DNA from: Pontederia crassipes
Taxonomy: Eukaryota > Streptophyta > Magnoliopsida > Commelinales > Pontederiaceae
Direction of reading: 5' to 3'
DNA: 64,000 nucleotides
NCBI GenBank assembly: GCA_030549335.1
Contig: CM060183.1
Coordinates: 23,882,552-23,946,551 of the forward strand
Shown here: in pieces, positions 13,720-24,230 of the stretch
Numbering within the stretch: the stretch's first letter is position 1
How the letters are laid out: each line of letters opens with the position of its first letter
The notes under the pieces: model-generated
Seen by the model: the letters and a program-made list of their open reading frames with translations, nothing else
Told to the model about the DNA's origin: nothing
Databases searched by the model: none
Made by a program: the position numbers and the translations under genes

Positions 13720-13910
13720 CTGCAGCATCAAGAAGCGGATCATCGTCGTGCAATGCCTCACCCACATGTGCAACTGCTTCATCTTCCCTCGAGTCCTTGG
13801 CGGTCCATCCATGCCACGGACGGCATGAAGTTGTCGATGTTGAACAGCCCGGCCAGTGTGAGCTCGACCACCATCTCCTTGAACTCGTTGGCCTTGGAGC
13901 CCTTGGTCTC
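13720..13910 (-). pseudogene. Captured cytochrome P450 fragment, flavonoid 3'-hydroxylase (CYP75B)-like
   Basis: Minus-strand translation gives [19 protein letters not shown] followed by [16 protein letters not shown], and after a one-base frame change near 13780 it continues [15 protein letters not shown]. This matches in order the family pattern EF..MVVE...LAG.FNI.DF.P.L.W.D.QG...KMK.LH of flavonoid 3'-hydroxylases and related CYP75/CYP71-clan enzymes, a stretch between the N-terminal anchor and the I helix. About 60 codons remain, with no heme-binding region, start codon or splice-defined exon. It lies inside the CACTA-like element, so capture of a host gene fragment is likely. The subfamily call rests on recalled family patterns. 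Confidence 0.6.
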
Positions 13911-13959
13911 GGACAAGAGGCAGGCGGCGACAGTGGACACATCGGTGGCGGACGACATT

Positions 13960-14240
13960 AGGGAGGCAGGCGGCAGCAACGGATGGCATCAAGGAGGCAG
14001 GCGACAGCAATAGACGTGTCAGCAGACGACGTCAAGGAGGCAATCGAAGGCAGCGGACGCGTTGGCGGTTGGCATCAGGGAGGCAGGCGGCAGCAATGGA
14101 TGCGTCACGACGTCAAGGAGGCAGTAAATGGTAGTGGACGCATCGGCGGACAGCATCAGGGAGGCAGTCGGCGGCAGCGGACGCGTCAGTGGATGACGTC
14201 AGGGTGGCAGGCGACATCAGCGGACGCATCGGTGGCAGGG
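13960..14240. repeat. Degenerate GC-rich minisatellite
   Basis: Imperfect copies of a motif like GACGTCAAGGAGGCAG / GGACGCGTCGGCGG alternate over about 280 bp. It lies beside the P450 fragment inside the CACTA-like element. Overlapping open frames on both strands here are by-products of the repeat. Confidence 0.65.
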
Positions 14241-14624
14241 GAGAAGGGGCCAATGGGGTGAAGGCAGAGGCGGTTTTTGCTAGCATTTAAAAGAGGGAGA
14301 GAGATCGACTTAATCAAAAGAGGTGTTACGAATCGTCGGATTAAAAGAAAGGACGGTGAGGATTTGTTCCTTGACGAGCACGGATCGCCAAGCGATGCCA
14401 ATGATACGACGCTATTGTGTCGCTACTATGACGCCATGTTGTATGCCAAATTGCACCGCAAGTTAGCGACTCAAAAAATTGATACGCTAAGTTAGAGTAT
14501 CACGTCGCATTGACGTCACGCATTTGAAACACTAATTTAACGTCACATCTTAACGACGCTACTGTGACGCTACTGTGACACTAAAATGAAATCATCGCTA
14601 TTGCAATGCTGACGTGGCACCAAT

Positions 14625-14825
14625 ATGTATATTCATATGTATATGTACATGTATATATGTACAAATGTGTATATGTATATCTATATATCCATGTATATGT
14701 AAAATGTATATATATGTATGTGTACATATGTATATGTAATACGTGTATATGTATATGTATATGTATGTGTGTGTGTGTATATATATATGTGTGTGTGTGT
14801 ATATGTATATGAAATATGTATATAT
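14625..14825. repeat. TATATG/TGTG microsatellite
   Basis: A 200-bp run built of TATATGTA and TGTGTGTG words. It explains the Tyr/Thr/His-rich open frames on both strands, which are not genes. Confidence 0.9.
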
Positions 14826-15607
14826 GGATAATATTTGAGAATCGTAAATCGATCAAATGAGACCATTCTAGGAAGTCCCGAGAGGTCCAATTTTCAAGAA
14901 AGATCATTTCTAATATTTTTTTAGGCGCACGAAGGAAAATAGACATTTTGAATTCTCTTTTTAAGTTTGGATACAAAAAAAATTCTAACAAAATCACCAT
15001 TTCTCGAAAATTTTTTAAAACTCTATGTCAACTAAATGGGACCCTCGAGGGCTGAGCATGCATTTTTAGATTTCTTAGGTGGGGCGGAAGTTTTGAAGAA
15101 TAAAATAGGTATTTTGAGAATATAAGGAAACGAAAAAAATATGAAAGGTTTGTGTCATCCCACCTTCCTAGCCCTCCGAAATGCTTATTTTTTGTGGCAA
15201 TCCGAGCTAGATTGCGGAGACTCGACCGTTTCTATTCCAAAACTTTGCCCATTTTATTGAATTTATTTCAACCTCCGATCGCCATGATTCTTGTGCCAGC
15301 GGACAACTCGCATAGATCTCTATGAGTCCGTAATTTTTGTTTTGACCGATTCCTACCGGACTCATGTCGGCGACCGTCGGAAGCCTATTTTTCCTAAGTT
15401 AACTCTGCCGTCCGGCCTCCTAAAATTGCCAAAAAATACTGAAAAATCGTTGTTGCAGTTGTCTATGGAATGTATTTTCATGATGATCTAACGGTCAGAT
15501 CTCCGACAATCGCTATTTGAATTCCATGAAAAATGAAGAAGCACTATTTCTCCAATTTTGGAATTTGGAAATTAGAGTATAATGTATGTATAGCATGGCA
15601 TATTAAT

Positions 15608-15775
15608 TTTTGTATATTATATAATAGAATAATATAGTATAGTAAGGTATATAATATAGTATAGTATAATATAGTATAGTATAGTATAGTATAGTATAGT
15701 ATAGTGTAGTGTAGTGTAGTGTAGTTAGTAAAGTATAGTATAGTATTCTATAATATACTATACAATATATAACAT
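15608..15775. repeat. TATAG pentanucleotide microsatellite
   Basis: Near-continuous TATAGTATAG repeats with a few GTGTA variants. It lies inside the CACTA-like element between subterminal motif zones. Confidence 0.9.
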
Positions 15776-16211
15776 ATATTGCCAAAAGAGCACAAGCTAG
15801 CGTTTACTTAGCATCACAATCCTCTGATGCTAATATAATGTCAACGTCAATACAATGCAAGACGTCAGCACTAATATTGCCTCTTATTTTAGTATCGAAT
15901 TAGCGATGTCGTCATGGTGATGCTAAATTAGCGTCACAAGCTTGCGACGCCAATATAGCGCTACCATCTTACGCGTGTTTTCTAGTTTTCGCGCGTGATA
16001 ATAGCGTCGAAATAGCGTCTAAGGGGCACCTCATTTAACATCGACATCATTTGACGCTAATGCGACGCTAAATTGACGCTATAGAGAGGTAGTTAGCATA
16101 TATTTTTGTCGACCCAATGAAGGCGCTATTGTGACGCTATTAGCTTCTACTTAGCGTCGCATTGTGCGGCGACGCTAATTCGCATCACTATTTGACATTT
16201 TTCTTGTAGTC

Positions 16212-16482
16212 GACCTTGGGGAGATGGGGGCTACCGTCAGCGAAACGTCGGGGGCTGTCGCCCAATGCTTACGGGGGCGGGAAGAAGGGGCTGCCAACCG
16301 GCGAAGGGTAATGCAGGAGGTCGATGGGGGTGACGGGGAGAGGAGGGCAGTGGTGGCAGAGGAGGGGGGAGGTTGATTTGGACTCTTATCGAATAGTTCA
16401 AATTTGGGAACTACACAGAGTTACCTAAAGGGATTAGACCCCATTAATTAATTATATATATAATATGAGTTTAATGTATATG
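16212..16482. other. Continuation of GC-rich block of arm A
   Basis: GACCTTGGGGAGATGGGGGCT and what follows match arm B at 42576 onward. The match fades near 16482 / 42917. No gene is seen. Confidence 0.6.
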
Positions 16483-17448
16483 TTAGAGCGCTAATTTTTA
16501 ACATCCATGCCGTTCATTCGACATATATGGTATGATCTATGCTTCATTCGACTTGGACGGAATTGTAGAGTTCATATGAGAGAGATAGAGGGGGGCTTGT
16601 AGCGATCTTGTGCATTTGAGGAAGTTTTTTATTTCTACAGATTTCATAGAGATAACATTTGGTAAAAGAGAGCACTATAGCAGCCTTGCAAGAGAGCGCT
16701 ATAGCAGCCTTGCAGAGTCCATGTCACGGGAAGAAGAGAGAGAGGATGCCTTTTCAGGGTGCTCGTAGTGAGAGAGTACGACAATGATATATTAAAAAAT
16801 GAACAGCATCAGCATATGCAAGAAAAAGGATGGTGCACTACATGGATTGCACTGCACCTTGTACAGCCCACAAGTGTAACAGTTGGATTTCATCCAATGG
16901 GTATTAGCCATGGAGCTTATGTGATTTTCGTCCTTTTTTTAATGTTCTTTCCCTCGATCATTACTTTGTCTCTCTCTCGTTGATGAGCTCATGACTAGAG
17001 CTCTCTGCAGCGTCATGGCTCCGTGATGAACAGATCTCGTCGTTCGTTCGAAAAAAAGATCTCGGCAACAGACAAAGCTTGCCGGAGCAAGTGGTGATCT
17101 TGCAGAAGTGAAGTTGGTGTGGCGAGCTCCACATCTTTCTGCATTCATGATGCTTTCAAATTTATTTGTAAGTTTGTTCTTTTATTCCGACAAGTCTGCT
17201 CTCGCCCCTATCACTACTCTTTTTGAGGAACTTTTAGGGAACTCATTCTTGAGCACGCATGATGCTTTAGGTTTAAGTTAACATGGATGTCACCTTCCTC
17301 ACGGCGACCATGGCATTCTCGATCGAACAACAGCTACGGCGTCTACTTCGCCATCAGGGATGCGATCATGGGCACTGAGTTCGGCGTGCGTTGACACCAT
17401 TCGAGGTTGAGGCTCTGTGTAGTTTCTTGGAAAATCTTGGCCCTGCGC
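16483..17448. other. Unassigned arm A-private segment with gene-like patches
   Basis: Contains a 24-bp near duplication around 16668-16715 (GAGAGCRCTATAGCAGCCTTGC twice). At about 17323-17391 a plus-strand frame reads NSYGVYFAIRDAIMGTEFGV before a stop; it looks protein-like but I do not recognise the family. No complete gene is supported. Confidence 0.4.
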
Positions 17449-18074
17449 TGTAACGCCCCCAAAATCGCCCTTCCTGCCACGTAGGCAATCAGGTTGACCC
17501 CGGGAATGCTACACTGCCTGCTACACTATTGACCATGATATAACTTTGACTATTCAACAATTTGTATACGTGGCATCGAATATAATAATCAAATACTCAG
17601 GAACTTTATTGCGGAAGGTGGAAATATACTTTATTGTAGAAGAGTTGGAATATCAAAGGACACTAAGCACTTATTGCAGTGGGCAATGACAATAATATCC
17701 AATAAAATCTTGACAATGGTAACATATTTGATTACAGTGGAAAATACCATAATAACCTTCTGGTGTAGGGATGAATTATTCAAATAATATAATTACAAAC
17801 GAAAAACATTATTGAGTACAATGAGTCATGTGCAGAGACTCTTGAGCATTGCGTTCTCCATCACTCCTCTCTAGATAAGACTCTCACCTGCAAAATCCCA
17901 ATTGTAGGGGCATCGAATACCCGTGAGCGAAAATGCCCAGTACAATAGAATCATGGGCTATAAATTAATAATCAAAATATGCTTGAATCAATAACAGATA
18001 AGTAATGACATATTTTGCTATGGACATATAATCTCTTCTTTTCTCATTATAATCAATACTTTGATTGCACAAGA

Positions 18075-18650
18075 CAATGAATCATCATAACTATATTTCA
18101 TTCCTTACTATGTCCATGCTCTACTCTCTTCCGTAACTTTGCTTTGTCTTTACTATGTCAAACTCTGTACATTGCTATACATTACTTTGACATACTTTGC
18201 TATACTTTCCAATACATTATTTTTCCATGCTTTGCTATACTTTGCATTGCAATACTTTGCTATGCTGTACTTTATCATGCTTACTGTACTTTACTTTACT
18301 ATGCTCTATAGTACTGTGTCATACTGTACCATGCTTTACTTTACTATGCTTTAGTTTGCTATGCTTTGTTATACTTTTATATAAGGCAATGAATCATTAT
18401 GTCCATACCTTATTCTGTACTATATCCATACTCTATTCTTTTCTATAACTATGCTTTTTCTTTATTATACCATACTGTGTACTTTGTCATACATTACTTT
18501 GCCATACTTTGCTATACTTTGCCATACAATTCTTTGCTATGCATTGCTGTACTTTACCATACTATACTTTACTGTACTATACTTTACTTTATCATGCTTT
18601 ACCGTGCTTTACTTTACATACTTTACCATGAGTTATACTACATCTTTTAT
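18075..18650. repeat. TACTTTGCTATGC minisatellite with a ~310 bp higher-order period
   Basis: Words such as TACTTTGCTATGCTTTAC recur many times. The larger frame starting CAATGAATCAT repeats at about 18076 and 18386, so the array is two tandem copies of a ~310 bp unit that is itself internally repetitive. The Tyr/Leu/Cys-rich open frames here are artefacts. Confidence 0.85.
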
Positions 18651-19509
18651 ATTACTAAGCAGTCCTTGAAGTTCATTGTCCTATGCGAGCTCGACTTTAT
18701 TAGGTTGAGATGCCAGATGTGCCTCTTTAAATCTCTGAAGCCAGTAAGGCCAAAAAGGAAAAACGGGTGGGTGTTAATGCTTCACCCAATTTGGAATGTA
18801 GGTGGGAGTGAACCTACACCCCAGGAACAGTGGTCAATTAAGAAACCTGTAGGTTCACTGTCTCCTCAGTTAGCTACATGTTCCTTTGTCTCAATACTAT
18901 ATTCTCTAAGGAAAGGAGTGTGACCAATGCATCACCCTTTGTTCGAGATACAGGTGGAAGAAGACTTGAAATCTCAGGAACAGTAGTCATTGAAGACCAA
19001 TAAATTCACTGTCTCCTCAACTAACTACCTGCCCCTCTCTATTCAATGCTATGATACCGTCACAGTGGGGCTATTAATATCCACCTCATGACGTTGATCG
19101 TGGTGGGGCTATTAATACCCACCTGTTAGCCTCTATGATCTGTACTTTGGGGCGGCACATGACAATTCCATAATTTCATCTTTGCTTTACTTACATTGTT
19201 AATCATATGTAAAATTTAGAAATCATGGATCAAAGAAAAAGGGTAAATTCAAACCCCTTTTCCTGAGTGATAAAGATCCATTACATTCTGTACTATATTG
19301 GACATGGCCTCAAGTAGGCCTAACAAAAAGTGGGGCTCAACTATGAAGTTCGAATTCAAAAATGTCATTTACGTCTTTTGTAATAGAGTCCAGACCGAGT
19401 AAGGGAAATTCGGTTCGAGTCTTTTGTTTTAGGATCCATGTACGTGACTCGGGCCGAGTTGAGGTTCAACTCGGGCCGGATCAGTGTTCATACTTTGAAA
19501 TCGATTTAT

Positions 19510-19865
19510 AATTTTCTCTGTCCTTGGACCGGTCCACCGCTCCCATTGGCCGGTCGATTGTTTTCTTACATTGATCGGTCGACCGTCCACAATGGACCGA
19601 TCGACCGTCATCGGTCCGGTCGACCGCTCGCATTGGACTAGTCGATCGCTCTCCTGACGATGTGCGCTATCGAATCGGTCGACCGATCTCCTTGAATCGG
19701 TCGACCGTTCTCAATGGCACGCTTGTGCCTTACAAATCTGGTCGACCGTTCTTGTTGAGTCGATCGATCGTTCTTCTGTTCGGTCGATTGTTCTCATGAG
19801 GCTGGTCAACTGATCTTGCAGTTGGTCGACCGATCCTGCGGCTGGACAGAGTCGCCCGTCGATTT
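19510..19865. repeat. GGTCGACCG palindromic minisatellite
   Basis: At least a dozen copies of GGTCGACCG or one-base variants at roughly 20-35 bp spacing. Each core is a self-complementary SalI-type palindrome. It lies in the middle of the long LTR. Confidence 0.85.
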
Positions 19866-20874
19866 CTCCTTTTTCGGTCGACTTCCGATCATCGGATCAT
19901 GACGGTTACAATACAAAAGTTTAACTTATGGGTCTCTAGATTATTATGGCATCATCGCACGCATTATATGATCAAAGATTTATTGCCTATGGGGATTAAA
20001 CGTCTAAGGTACCTTTTTCGATCATTTTTCGTTCGTCGGCGATCCCTGCATTGTCTTCTCTGGTTTTGATTGTTTCGGACCGGCAATGGGGTGCGGTTAA
20101 CCTTCGAGCACGTCGAGGGAGGGCCGCTGTGCGTCGGATCTCCTTTGGATCGTCCCTGTTCGCCGCTCCTGTCGCTCGGTGCGCGCGTCTCTTCGGAGAG
20201 GGGAAGAGGAACGGAAGAGGTGATGGTTGTTAATGACGGTCGTTCATGGGAGAGTCAATAGGAGTCCAAGGGCTTACCTCAACCCTTTTATAGATGCAAG
20301 TCGGCCTGATTTGAGGTGTAATTGGAGAGCGAATCGGGAAGGAAATCTCTCCCCCCATTTATTATTCATCATTTTCTTCTTCCTTTTTATTTCAAATCTT
20401 TTTCCTTTCTTGCTCCTCCCATGATCTGAATTTGATTTAGTATTTAAATTCTTTTCATGTTTGTGTTAATTCTTGTCAGACATTACATAATGCGTGTTCG
20501 AATTCAAATTCCTTTCCTATTGGATCCTTCCGCGCTTTAATTTTATTTATTTGATTTTAAATTGAATTTTGAATTCCCTTCCTCTTTTGGTATTTCCTTG
20601 TCCTGAATTTAATTTGCACTCAATTCCTTTTCATATCTGTGTTGATGCTTACCAGACGTTACATGATTTGTGTTCGAATCCTTTCTTCTTTTGTATTCTT
20701 CTATCTTTTGATTTTGAATTAAATTTGAATTCTTTGCATTAATTGCCATTGATTTGAATTTCCTTCCTTAATTATAATTTACATTTGATTCTTGATTTCC
20801 TCTCATTAATGTCATTTAATTCCTTATTTTTGAATTCGTTTCCTTCTTTAAAAATTGATTTCAATTAACCGGCC

Positions 20875-21400
20875 AATGGGCTCTGCATACAGAGGAAGTG
20901 CTGCAGGCGAGCTTGCGCGGCGACCTTACAGAAGTAGAATCGATGCAGGGAGCTCCGCAAGTTTCTCTCTTTATCGCACGTGAGCAAACCGATGCGTTGA
21001 CAACGTAGGATTCACAGAGTTGGGAGAGCCTGCTGGCATGACAAGCTCAAGGAAGCGGCAAGCTTTGACCAGTGAACTTTGCGCATCTTCCTTGGCCAAC
21101 TCTGGAGGGTGCAGACTGCAGAGCTTGGTGGTGGATCAAACTAATGGGATGTTCAACTGATGGTGGTTTGCTCAATTTATGGAGTTGAGTTTTAAGTGTT
21201 GGTTGGACTGTGGTAACTTCTAGTTCCAATTTTAGAATCATCATTTTAGTCAAGAAATAAATCATTACTATTTTATCTTTAATTTTAAATATAAAAAGAG
21301 ACAAGATGAGAAATGGAAAAAAAATAAAAGAATGGACGGTTAGATGTGATCAATCATGCCCTGACGTGCATGTATATGGATGGCCCCTTTGCATATAGTC
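20875..21400. other. Unassigned arm A-private segment upstream of sulfotransferase copy 1
   Basis: A balanced-GC patch at 20884-21180 reads VLQASLRGDLTEVESMQG in one frame and then breaks. It is not recognised. At 21376-21393 the words GATGGCCCCTTTGCATAT match 42830-42847 in arm B, so the junction with arm-shared sequence lies hereabouts. Confidence 0.4.
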
Positions 21401-21524
21401 ATCTAACCCCTGAGTTTCACGTGGAGGCAGTCCAGCAATGGCTCATCGTTGAATCCACTATTTTAACCTCGTGGTGGTTACCTGCGTCTCTTCCGTCGTC
21501 GCAAACTCCCAGTGAAGTGAAGCG

Positions 21525-22539
21525 ATGGAGGAGGAGGCTGATCACGCCAATTCTCCACAGGAGCCTCTCCAAACATACGCCGACCTCATATTATCCCTTC
21601 CCCGTAGAATCTACTGCGGGATCTACCCTGTCCGGCAGTTCCATGGCTTTTGGTTCCCGGAGTCTTTCCTCCACGCGACGCTCGCCCTCCGTGACAACTT
21701 CAGGCCACGCCCCGACGACCTCTTTCTCGTGACCTACCCCAAGTCCGGAACCACATGGGCCAAAGCCCTCATGTTCGCCGCCATGACCCGGAACCAGCAT
21801 CCCTTGGCGCAACACCCGCTCCTCACCCGCAACCCTCACGACTGCGTTCCGTACATGGACGAAATATTCGTCGTCGACCATGCTGCATCCAAGATAGAGG
21901 CCATGTCATCCCCTCGAATCATGGCCACCCACACCCCTTACTCAGTGCTTCCGGACGCCATCACCAGCGTCCCCTCCCCCCGCTGCCGCATCGTTTACGT
22001 CTGCCGGGACCCCAAGGACGTGCTGGTCTCCATTACTAACTTTCCAATTAACGGAGTCCAGCTGCCGCTTCCCGAAAGGTTCGAGCCCTTCTGCGAAGGT
22101 GTCTGCGCCTACGGTCCGACGTGGCAGCATGCGCTCGAGTTCTGGAAGGAGAGCCGGCGTAGGCCAGACAAGATCTTGTTCTTGAAGTACGAGGGCATGC
22201 TGGAGGACCCTGTGGGCAGCCTGAGGAAGTTGGCCGAGTTCATGGGCTGCCCCTTCTCCGCCGACGAGGAGAAAGAAGGGGTGCCGGGGGGACATCGCGA
22301 GCCTCTGCAGCTTCAAGAAGTTGAAGGAGCTGGAGGTGAACAAAAAGGGCGAGCAAGGGACGGTTCTTAAGGTCTCAAATGCTGCCTTCTTCAGGAAGGG
22401 AGAAGCAGGGGACTGGAAGAATCACTTGAGCCAAGAGATGGCCGACAAGATCGATCAGATCTTCCAATCGAAGCTGCAAGGTTCAGGTCTCGCTCTCAGG
22501 GCCTCTGCCAGTCCTTCAACGTCACCTACTTCTTCTTGA
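21525..22539 (+). pseudogene. Cytosolic sulfotransferase, copy 1, frameshifted
   Basis: Same family as the intact copy at 46450. Enzymes of this kind move a sulfonate group from PAPS to small hydroxylated acceptors in the cytosol. The frame from the ATG at 21525 runs through the PAPS-binding PKSGTTW (residues 72-78), the catalytic-His motif THTPYSVLP and the 3'-phosphate site CRDPKDVLVS. Six Gs at 22286-22291, against five in copy 2, then shift it: the first frame ends at 22370 after about 28 unrelated residues. The missing C-terminal part, including RKGEAGDW, continues in another frame to a stop at 22539. Before the shift I count 10 residue differences from copy 2 in about 254. The tail also lacks copy 2's earlier stop (CCTTCAACG against CCTTAAACG), adding seven codons. 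The gene is intronless, as is usual in this family. A sequencing error in the G run is the only simple way it could be intact. Confidence 0.85.
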
Positions 22540-23805
22540 AGCAGAAGCTGACGATGGGGATCTGATTCAGGCGTAAAGTTTCATGATCAATTTCGTTCAT
22601 CTCTTTCATGAGATTTGCTTCCGACGTGACGCATAATGCACGTTCTTCCTCTTTTTTTTTTTCTCCGGTGGAGTTATGAACGTTCTTTATTAATGTTTCC
22701 TTCGTGTGTGTAGTGCTTTGTAATCGATGAACAATGAGCGACTGCAGCTGCATCAGGTTCCTATTTGCATTCGGATAGTTGTTGAATAAAGATTTTGTCC
22801 GGATCCAATATGGTCATGTGAAAGTCTTTTTTTATATTGGTGACAAATTAATCACTCGATCTCTCCCGACTCCCGAGGCTTCCAGGTTAGTACACCTGAA
22901 TGGAAATAATGATAAAAAAAATTGGCTACAAGAAAACAAAGGTTTTAAGAGGCCAGCACATTAAGGGCATATATAGTTTTGTCTCATAGTAATACTTTTT
23001 TTATTTATTTTTAATTTTTAATTTTCTTATATTAAATTCATGGCCAGGACATTTGAAAAAGAAACCATTTGTTTTATATAAGATATTCTTCTTGGGGTTG
23101 GGATATTAGCTTGCAACCAGGGGCAAACTAAAATCACCTACTTTTTTCAACAATAATAATTAAATTAAATTATAATAAATAAAAATGGACAATCAGAAAA
23201 TAATTTTTATATCAATAAACTACATCATCTAAAAGTAAAAATGGCATAACTTAGTCAATCTTTTCCATGTAATTATAAATTAGTATCCCAAATTAATTAA
23301 GGAACTATGTGAGAATTCATAAATTATATAAAAAAAGTTAATGCTGACTTTTGTTTGTTTTTTTAATAAAAAAGAGAAATGGTTTCCAAAGAAAAAAACT
23401 ATAAGGTATAAAGAGAAAAATCAACTAAATTCCACGACAATATAATGAGATTTTGCACTTAATGTCGAAGAATATGAAAATTAGATATGTGAAGTCATTT
23501 TATGAAATTTGTTAGTTTTAAATAAGGAAGTTATTAATTCTATGCAACTTATTAATATATAGATGTAGTATTATATAAATAATAAATATGATTATAGGAA
23601 CCATGTACGTATAGCATTGGGACATTAGCGTCCAATCGTATCGCACAAAATACTATACAATAAAACTTAGGCGTGTGATTGCACGACACGTTAATTTAAT
23701 TCCAGGAGATTTATTTTAATTATTTTATGTTTCTTTCGCTAGATACAAATTTAAATTAACAATTTGAGAATCTATAGAAAATTCTCAACATTATAATAGA
23801 ATTGG
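22540..23805 (+). other. Shared 3' flank of sulfotransferase copy 1
   Basis: Matches the flank of copy 2 (47443-49390) until AACATTATAATAGA near 23805. Copy 2 has two extra stretches (about 48303-48456 and 48713-49258) lacking here. No gene is seen; transcript 3' ends probably lie in the first few hundred bases. Confidence 0.7.
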
Positions 23806-23837
23806 GAAATCTTATATGTATAATATATAAACATGGT

Positions 23838-24230
23838 TGTAACAGCCCGAAATTTAACCCCGTCACGTGACGAGATATTCATTCGGAGCGATATTTTTTA
23901 TGCTTCTTCTTTCCTTTAATCATAATGACCCTTTTCTTTGACCAGGCTAGCAAAAGAAGGGTGCCACATTCACGGAAGATTTAGAAAAATAAAATATTAA
24001 CTTTTACGACATAAATGCGAAAACTGAATAGCTAAAAGTCCATAAATGTAAATACATAAGGCAGAAGCTCGATAATACAAAAAGTACATCACAAAACATA
24101 AGTAAGGTGTCCATGGAACACGTCATAATATAAAGGTACACATCATAATATACAACTTAATAACGTAAGATAATAAAGACCAACTACTATATCTATGTGC
24201 ACATACACCATCCGAGCATGGGTCTCCGCA
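23838..24230 (-). mobile_element. Gypsy-type LTR end fragment, interrupted
   Basis: Starts TGTAACAGCCCGAAATTTAAC with the CACGTG word typical of the neighbouring gypsy LTR ends. It runs only 393 bp before another LTR begins at 24231. It looks like the outer part of an older element into which the next one inserted. Confidence 0.5.

Larger units (their letters stand above)
13127..16211. mobile_element. CACTA-like non-autonomous element inserted in arm A
   Basis: The right end reads TTTTTCTTGTAGTC at 16198-16211, the typical CACTA terminus apart from the last base. Subterminal sequence on both sides is packed with GCGACGCTAA / TAGCGTCAC motifs in both orientations. Arm B shows the uninterrupted site: GGGTTGTGCGGGGG followed directly by GACCTTGGGG at 42576. 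The left end lacks a clean CACTACAAG terminus and seems eroded, starting near TCAATTAGCGACAC. No transposase frame is seen. The interior holds a P450 fragment, a GC-rich minisatellite and two microsatellites. Confidence 0.65.
17449..20870 (-). mobile_element. Long gypsy-type LTR, probable solo LTR (minus orientation)
   Basis: The left end TGTAACGCCCCCAAAATCG (from 17449) closely matches the left end of the chromovirus LTR at 24231 (TGTAATGCCCCCAAATCG), both followed by a CCACGT motif. On the minus strand a TATA box (CTATAAAA) lies at 20286-20293, which fits a minus-oriented LTR. The interior is highly repetitive: a TACTTTGCTATGC minisatellite, a GGTCGACCG minisatellite, then a TC/T-rich zone with a ~180-bp imperfect duplication around CAGACRTTACAT. 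I could not find a clean right end or target duplication, so 20870 is an estimate. Confidence 0.55.

Noticed and set aside
14581-15000. 139-codon minus-strand frame rich in Tyr, His and Thr
   Set aside because: It is a translation of the TATATG/TGTG microsatellite.
18139-18923. Cys/Leu/Tyr-rich open frames of up to 174 codons
   Set aside because: They arise from the TACTTTGCTATGC minisatellite and have no domain.
19438-19865. CRISPR-like spaced palindromes
   Set aside because: The repeats vary in sequence and spacing, lie within a plant LTR, and have no cas context.
20881-20920. Right end of the LTR starting at 17449, using the TGCGC flank
   Set aside because: TGCGC at 20914 is not preceded by CA and no inverted terminus is seen there.
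21942-22343. 133-codon minus-strand frame over the sulfotransferase (and its twin at 46867)
   Set aside because: A shadow of a GC-rich coding region on the opposite strand.
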